34,539 bases of DNA from NCBI GenBank assembly GCA_945276085.1, contig CALYPO010000011.1, forward strand, positions 1 through 34,539, written 5' to 3'. The position numbers and the translations under genes were made by a program. Below, one piece after another: positions 30,163 to 34,539 of the stretch; within the stretch, counting starts at the first letter, position 1, and every line of letters begins with the position of its first letter. Under the pieces are notes generated by a model. The model made no database searches. It was not told the origin of the DNA and saw nothing but the letters and a program-made list of their open reading frames with translations. The stretch comes from an uncultured Gilliamella sp. Lineage in GTDB: Bacteria; Pseudomonadota; Gammaproteobacteria; Enterobacterales; Orbaceae.

Positions 30163-31059
30163 ATGTCAAATTCACATTTGTATGAAAAGTTAGTAAAACG
30201 CGCGACACTTAGTGCTGTTTTAATTTCTATTGTTTTGATCATAATAAAACTGCTAACTTGTTGGCTTACAGGATCAATAAGTTTGTTGGCATCTTTATTA
30301 GATTCAAGTATTGATTTGCTTGCTTCAGGATTGAATTTTTTTTTGGTTCGTTATGCGTTAAAGCCGGCAGATGATGATCATACTTTTGGACATGGTAAAG
30401 CTGAATCACTAGCTGCTTTAGCACAAAGTACTTTTATTATAGGGTCGGCAACAATTGTATTGTTGTCGAGTGTAAAATCAGTTATTTCGCCTAGTGAAAT
30501 TCAGGTTCCTTTACTCGGTATCATTATCTCAATTATATCGACTGTCATAACTGCATTTTTAGTCTTATATCAAAAGTACGTCATAAAATTGACAAGAAGT
30601 AAAGCAATTGAAGCTGATATGTTGCATTATTCTTCGGATATGTTAATGAATATTGCTGTCATATTTGCCTTAGCTTTAAGTTGGTATGGCGTGGCTTATG
30701 CTGATGCTTTTTTTGCTTTCTTTATTGCTTTATATATTTGCTATAGCGCTTATCAAATAGCTTATAATGCTATTCAAGATTTACTTGATCGCGCTTTACC
30801 GGATAGTGATAATGTCAAAATTGCTGAAATTATTGCTGCCTATCCCGATGTGCGTGGTTTTCATGATCTTAAAACCAGACAAGCCGGACCATTAAAATTT
30901 ATTCAATTACATCTTGAGCTAGATGATGATATGCCTTTAATTCAAGCCCATGCTATTGCCGATAGTGTTGAAAAACGTATTTCAGAAGAGTTCTCACCGG
31001 CAACTGTTATTATCCATCAAGATCCTATTTCTGTTGTACCTATCGAAATGATGCAGTAG
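30163..31059 (+). CDS. fieF: Cation-efflux pump FieF (iron/zinc, CDF family)
   Basis: A proton-driven exporter of Zn2+ and Fe2+ in the inner membrane. The 298 residues (E. coli 300) have six helices and a C-terminal cytoplasmic domain. Transport-site ligands are Asp47 and Asp51 in LLDSSIDLLAS and His155 and Asp159 in DMLHYSSDMLMN. DDDHTFGHGKAESLAALAQ is the zinc-binding loop. I start at ATG 30163 with AATAGG upstream, because SNSHLYEKLVKRAT matches the FieF N-terminus; an in-frame ATG at 30073 lies inside yajL. The fieF-pfkA order is as in E. coli. Confidence 0.95.
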   Translation: MSNSHLYEKLVKRATLSAVLISIVLIIIKLLTCWLTGSISLLASLLDSSIDLLASGLNFFLVRYALKPADDDHTFGHGKAESLAALAQSTFIIGSATIVLLSSVKSVISPSEIQVPLLGIIISIISTVITAFLVLYQKYVIKLTRSKAIEADMLHYSSDMLMNIAVIFALALSWYGVAYADAFFAFFIALYICYSAYQIAYNAIQDLLDRALPDSDNVKIAEIIAAYPDVRGFHDLKTRQAGPLKFIQLHLELDDDMPLIQAHAIADSVEKRISEEFSPATVIIHQDPISVVPIEMMQ

Positions 31060-31090
31060 ACAATTTCAGCAAAATAGCTTTTATCATCTA

Positions 31091-31119
31091 TTGTTAGATA
31101 TCTGTTTAAACTCTATAAT
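31091..31119 (+). promoter_or_regulatory. Sigma-70-type promoter of pfkA
   Basis: TTGTTA (31091-31096), a 17-base spacer and a perfect TATAAT (31114-31119), 33 bases before the pfkA ATG. It lies between fieF and pfkA, so pfkA has its own promoter. Confidence 0.75.
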
Positions 31120-31151
31120 AGTTAAAATTTAATTAGTTGGAGTTATTTTGT

Positions 31152-32114
31152 ATGATAAAAAAAATAGGTATTTTAACGAGTGGTGGTGATGCTCCGGGAA
31201 TGAATGCTGCTATTCGAGGAGTAGTTAGAACTGCGTTAACAGAAGGTTTAGATGTTTATGGTGTTTATGATGGTTATTTAGGGCTGTGTGAGGATCGCAT
31301 ATCTCAACTTGATCGTTATAGTGTTTCCGATATTATCACTCGTGGCGGTACTTTCTTGGGTTCGGCTAGATTTCCTGAGTTTAAAGATAAAGAAGTTAGA
31401 AAAAAAGGTATCGAGAATTTAAAAAAACACGGTATTGATGCATTAGTAGTTATTGGTGGTGATGGTTCTTATATGGGCGCCATGCGTTTAACCGAAGAAG
31501 GTTTTCCATGTATCGGTTTACCGGGTACTATCGATAACGATATTCGTGGTACTGATTATACTATTGGTTATTTCACTGCGTTAAGTACAGCGGTTGAAGC
31601 TATTGATAGACTGCGTGACACTTGTTCATCACATCATCGAATTTCAGTTATTGAAATCATGGGGCGCGATTGTGGTGATCTAACCTTAAATGCAGCGGTA
31701 GCTGGCGGGTGTGAGTTCATGATCATTCCTGAGGTTTCTTATACTAAAGAAGATTTGATTGAAGAAATTAAATTAGGCTTTGCTAAAGGTAAGAGACATG
31801 CCATTGTCACTGTCACTGAGCATATGTGTGATGTTAATCAGCTAGCTAAAGACATTGAAGATGCGGTAGATCATGAAACTCGTGCTACTGTTTTAGGACA
31901 TGTGCAACGTGGTGGAAGTCCTGTTCCTTATGATCGTATACTTGGCTCACGTATGGGTGCATATGCCGTTCAATTACTTCTAGAAGGGCATGCAGGTAGA
32001 AGTGTCGGTGTGCAAAATGGTAAGTTAGTTCATCATGATATTATTGATGCAATTAACAATATGAAACGACCATTTGATATGGATCTTTATAATACAGCAA
32101 AACGTCTTTTCTAG
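31152..32114 (+). CDS. pfkA: 6-phosphofructokinase 1
   Basis: The committed step of glycolysis: fructose 6-phosphate plus ATP gives fructose 1,6-bisphosphate; allosteric in the family. The 320 residues equal E. coli PfkA. Motifs are [44 protein letters not shown], and catalytic Asp128 in [33 protein letters not shown] is also present. The ATG at 31152 has GGAG nine bases upstream and gives [12 protein letters not shown] as in E. coli; a TTG at 31137 would add five residues. Asp173 in [12 protein letters not shown] replaces a Tyr in E. coli by eye; the effect is unknown. Confidence 0.98.
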   Translation: MIKKIGILTSGGDAPGMNAAIRGVVRTALTEGLDVYGVYDGYLGLCEDRISQLDRYSVSDIITRGGTFLGSARFPEFKDKEVRKKGIENLKKHGIDALVVIGGDGSYMGAMRLTEEGFPCIGLPGTIDNDIRGTDYTIGYFTALSTAVEAIDRLRDTCSSHHRISVIEIMGRDCGDLTLNAAVAGGCEFMIIPEVSYTKEDLIEEIKLGFAKGKRHAIVTVTEHMCDVNQLAKDIEDAVDHETRATVLGHVQRGGSPVPYDRILGSRMGAYAVQLLLEGHAGRSVGVQNGKLVHHDIIDAINNMKRPFDMDLYNTAKRLF

Positions 32115-32167
32115 CGGTGAGTTTGATCCCGCACGATTAATAGTGTTATGAAAATAAAACAATTTAG

Positions 32168-32215
32168 GTGAATGCTTATTGGTAATAATTTAACCAAATA
32201 AGTATTCACTTTTTT
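32168..32215 (+). terminator. Intrinsic terminator after pfkA
   Basis: GTGAATGCTTATT-GGT (32168-32183) pairs with ACCAAATAAGTATTCAC (32193-32209), with one G-T pair and one bulge, followed by six Ts (32210-32215). The rest of the 295-base gap to the next gene is AT-rich and I see nothing else in it. Confidence 0.87.
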
Positions 32216-32409
32216 CATTGAAGTTCTTAGTTATCAGCTGATAAAATTAAGTTAGTTCGTTATTCTTAAATAATAGTCTTTACAAAAGTGCAAATTAACT
32301 GGTTTATGCACCACTTTAGTCATTAGCATTGATAAATGCTTCAATAAAGTTTCATTTCATTATTATTATCAATTATAAGTAATTAATTATTGAAGAGGGG
32401 AGATAAATA

Positions 32410-32661
32410 ATGGCATTAAATTATTTAGAAGATCATGAGCGTTTCTATGTTTGTGATGCTAACAATAAGCAAATAGCAGAAATGACGTTTACTAGAGTTG
32501 GTCAAAATAAAGCAACAATTAATCATACTTATATTGATCCTGAATATCGTGGCAAAGGGATTGCAGATAAATTATTAAATTTGGTTGTGACCAAATTGCA
32601 ACAAGAACAACGTGAAATTATTCCTATCTGTTCTTATGCAGCTAAAAAATTGATGAAATAA
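32410..32661 (+). CDS. Small GNAT-fold N-acetyltransferase-like protein
   Basis: The 83-residue protein belongs to the short GNAT group (COG2388, like E. coli YjdJ). ATINHTYIDPEYRGKGIADKLLNLVV carries the acetyl-CoA pyrophosphate loop, in the form R-G-K-G-I-A. PICSYAAKKLM is the usual C-terminal block of the group. It has a strong GGGGAG ribosome-binding site. The substrate is unknown. It stands alone between pfkA and a membrane acyltransferase. An 8-bp inverted repeat lies just after it (32674-32699) without a T-run. Confidence 0.85.
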   Translation: MALNYLEDHERFYVCDANNKQIAEMTFTRVGQNKATINHTYIDPEYRGKGIADKLLNLVVTKLQQEQREIIPICSYAAKKLMK

Positions 32662-32811
32662 TACTGGAACCATATTCAAATAAACTAAAAAATTTGAATC
32701 AAATACTGTCAAGTTTTATTTTGATTATTATTTTTTTCAAATTTAGTTATAGTTAAGTGAATATGTGCTAATGTATAGCAATTCCCTAAACGTAGAATTT
32801 CGATATTTAAG

Positions 32812-33882
32812 ATGGAATCTGCAAAATCACAAAAAATTCACTCAATCCACGTTTTACGTGGTGTTGCTATTATCATGATTGTTTTTAGTCACTGTTTAGG
32901 TGTGTTTAAAAATAGTAATTTAATTGCAAACAGTTACTTATTTTCTTTTTTAAATCTATTTGCCTTTAATTTCACAACATTTTTTGTGCTCATTGCCGGA
33001 TTTTTATTTCAACATTTGACTTATAAATTTAATACTAAAACTTACTATTTATCGAAATTTAAAACAGTAGTATGCCCATATATTTCAGTCTCTATTTTTT
33101 GTTTTCTGTTTTTTCATTATCAATATTTATCTGATTTACCGTGGATTTCATCAACAGAGCCTAGCATATTAAGCACAATAACTAAAATGATGTTGACTGG
33201 AACACAGTTATTACCGTTATGGTTTATGCCAATGATTATTATTATTTATTTAATGGCTCCTTTATTGTATATGTGGTCACATAAAAATTTAATTGTTGCT
33301 GGTTTAATGTCTATGTTTTGGGTCGTGATTTTTACCAAACCTGATTTTACTCAGCCTATTTTAAATTTATTGCATTATGGTCCGGTTTATCTAATTGGTA
33401 TGATGATTAAGCAAAATTATCAAACTATTATGAAGGCAGTGAAAGATAACCTATTTTTGTTTATATCCTTTTTCTGTTTATGCTTTTTTGTGCCCTTTGC
33501 TTATCGATATATTAGCCAATTGGGTATTGAAAATCTTTATTTTGATACATTGCAAAAAATTATTTTATTCATATTAGCGCTCTATTTATTGGATCCACTA
33601 AATCATAAAAACAACGATGGTCGAGTTTATAAATTTTTCTCTTACATGGCTAATATCAGCTTTCCAATTTATTTTATACATGAAATTATCGTATTAGAAC
33701 TTGAGCAGCAAGTGATTAATTCAGCTATAGGAGATGTCATTAAAACTGATAATGGTCAACTCGCATCATTAGGTGCAATTAGCTTTTTAGTATTAACATT
33801 ATCTATTAGTATTGTTATTGCTAATGCAATAAAATTTATCTTCAAAGATAAAGCTAAATTTTTTATTGGGGGAAGTCGCTAA
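32812..33882 (+). CDS. Acyltransferase family 3 membrane protein
   Basis: The 356-residue inner-membrane protein has about ten predicted helices. The N-terminal signature IHVLRGVAIIMIVFSHCLG contains Arg16 and the conserved His27, typical of the OafA/OatA/WecH family that O-acylates sugars or lipids. FNFTTFFVLIAGFLF and MANISFPIYFIHEIIV are further family stretches. It lacks the extra periplasmic SGNH domain found in some relatives. There is no polysaccharide cluster nearby, so the target cannot be inferred. No clear ribosome-binding site is seen before the ATG. Confidence 0.85.
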   Translation: MESAKSQKIHSIHVLRGVAIIMIVFSHCLGVFKNSNLIANSYLFSFLNLFAFNFTTFFVLIAGFLFQHLTYKFNTKTYYLSKFKTVVCPYISVSIFCFLFFHYQYLSDLPWISSTEPSILSTITKMMLTGTQLLPLWFMPMIIIIYLMAPLLYMWSHKNLIVAGLMSMFWVVIFTKPDFTQPILNLLHYGPVYLIGMMIKQNYQTIMKAVKDNLFLFISFFCLCFFVPFAYRYISQLGIENLYFDTLQKIILFILALYLLDPLNHKNNDGRVYKFFSYMANISFPIYFIHEIIVLELEQQVINSAIGDVIKTDNGQLASLGAISFLVLTLSISIVIANAIKFIFKDKAKFFIGGSR

Positions 33883-33889
33883 TCCTCAA

Positions 33890-34312
33890 TTATTCGCATT
33901 GAAATTCAGCGCTTATGAGATATTTGTTATTATTAGACGGCACAGTAAGCGCTTTGCAATCAGAAACATAAATAGCTTTTTTGGTTAATTGAATACTATT
34001 TTCATACTGGCAAACGAAGTAAATCCAATCATTAAATCCCTGATTATAAGAATTTAAATCTTTCCAATGATAGTTTTTATTGCCCTTGTTTTCAGAGGGT
34101 ATGGGTTTATCATTATTATAAAGATTAATGCTAGTTAGATGTGCTTTTGGTTTAGTAAAAGCATTCACATCGATATTAAAAGGTAAAGGACGATTATGCT
34201 CTAATACAACTGAATCAATATAAACCACTTCAGGACAATCAAATACCATTTCATCAGCATAACTATTGAACGTAAAAAGTAGACCAGTAGTTAATAATAC
34301 AAACTTCTTCAT
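33890..34312 (-). CDS. Small secreted cysteine-containing protein of unknown function
   Basis: The 140-residue protein has a clear signal peptide (MKKFVLLTTGLLFTFNSYA), cleaved likely before Asp20. The mature part has four cysteines: Cys26 in FDCPEVV, Cys101, Cys119 and Cys139. This would allow two disulfides in the periplasm or outside the cell. The CP motif near the mature start recalls the DUF3757 group, but I am not sure. It converges on the acyltransferase gene with 7 bases between stops. It is similar in style, though not alignable by eye, to the secreted protein at 15141-15764. Confidence 0.72.
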   Translation of the reverse strand: MKKFVLLTTGLLFTFNSYADEMVFDCPEVVYIDSVVLEHNRPLPFNIDVNAFTKPKAHLTSINLYNNDKPIPSENKGNKNYHWKDLNSYNQGFNDWIYFVCQYENSIQLTKKAIYVSDCKALTVPSNNNKYLISAEFQCE

Positions 34313-34539
34313 TGTTTAACCCAATATCTTATTAAGCTTTCTATTATTATCAGATAATACGAGGATATTAATTCCTGTTCAAGTTAATAAACTAATATTA
34401 AAGTAATAAATTATTTTTTAATAAACTTATTAATGTTTATTTATTTTACGATAATTGTCTATACAACAATTAAATTGAGCAAATAAAACACAAACAGAAA
34501 AAAAATAGCAATAAACACTTGCAGGAATTTTTTAAGTGC
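34313..34539. other. AT-rich end of window
   Basis: These 227 bases upstream of the secreted-protein gene are very AT-rich. They must include its promoter. I see no coding frame, repeat or hairpin that I can support. The window ends here. Confidence 0.4.

Noticed and set aside
32674-32699. 8-bp inverted repeat ATTCAAAT/ATTTGAAT after the GNAT gene as a terminator
   Set aside because: Stem is all A-T but for one pair, and no T-run follows; too weak to call.

Overview
The window is an AT-rich (by eye, mid-30s % GC), densely packed chromosomal segment of a gammaproteobacterium. The proteins are closest, from memory, to enterobacterial housekeeping proteins (PurL, AroF, RhlB, TrxA, Rho, Gnd, NrdD/NrdG, Can, CbrA, YjiX/YjiA, MurA, YajL, FieF, PfkA). 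The low GC, the glutamine-dependent NadE and the shuffled gene order fit the Orbaceae (the Gilliamella/Frischella/Orbus group of insect-gut symbionts) better than the Enterobacteriaceae. The genus is an inference. I see no tRNA, rRNA, CRISPR array, transposase or phage gene.

Layout. 1-5.2 kb: purL converges on aroF across a shared hairpin terminator. aroF is preceded by TyrR-type operators. 5.4-11.9 kb: an accessory-looking block with a cytoplasmic ApbE flavin transferase, a LysR regulator, an NADPH-dependent FMN-reductase-like protein, an 818-residue three-domain flavoprotein reductase (FMN_red, FMN_bind, FAD_binding_2) and an oxalate/formate-antiporter-family MFS transporter. The last three overlap and form one operon divergent from lysR. 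12-15.1 kb: aroB diverges from nadE-glnB. 15.1-16.7 kb: a secreted protein of unknown function and a TfoX/Sxy competence regulator. 16.8-20.2 kb: the conserved rhlB/trxA/rho neighbourhood, with a long rho leader. 20.3-24.7 kb: gnd, then nrdD-nrdG behind a pair of NrdR boxes. 24.8-28 kb, minus strand: can, cbrA and yjiX-yjiA. 28.3-32.1 kb: murA-yajL-fieF, then pfkA with its own promoter. 32.4-34.3 kb: a small GNAT protein, a membrane acyltransferase and a second small secreted protein.

How the genes work together. The most interesting unit is the 5.4-11.9 kb block. It reads as an inducible, NAD(P)H-driven system for reducing the double bond of an alpha,beta-unsaturated carboxylic acid in the cytoplasm. 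LysR would sense the acid, the MFS protein would import it (possibly exchanging it for the reduced product), and the two flavoproteins would reduce it. ApbE would attach FMN to the FMN_bind domain. Such a system regenerates NAD+ without oxygen, which suits an anaerobic gut life also suggested by nrdDG. Two positions expected to form the fumarate-type active site are changed in the large subunit, so the substrate is probably not fumarate. Hydroxycinnamates (plant and pollen phenolics) are the best guess, by analogy with the HcrA/HcrB and CrdA/CrdB reductases.

For several genes an upstream non-ATG codon would lengthen the reading frame. I set the starts by alignment to known proteins and by ribosome-binding sites (large reductase, aroB, nadE, rhlB, fieF, pfkA, the secreted protein at 15.1 kb).
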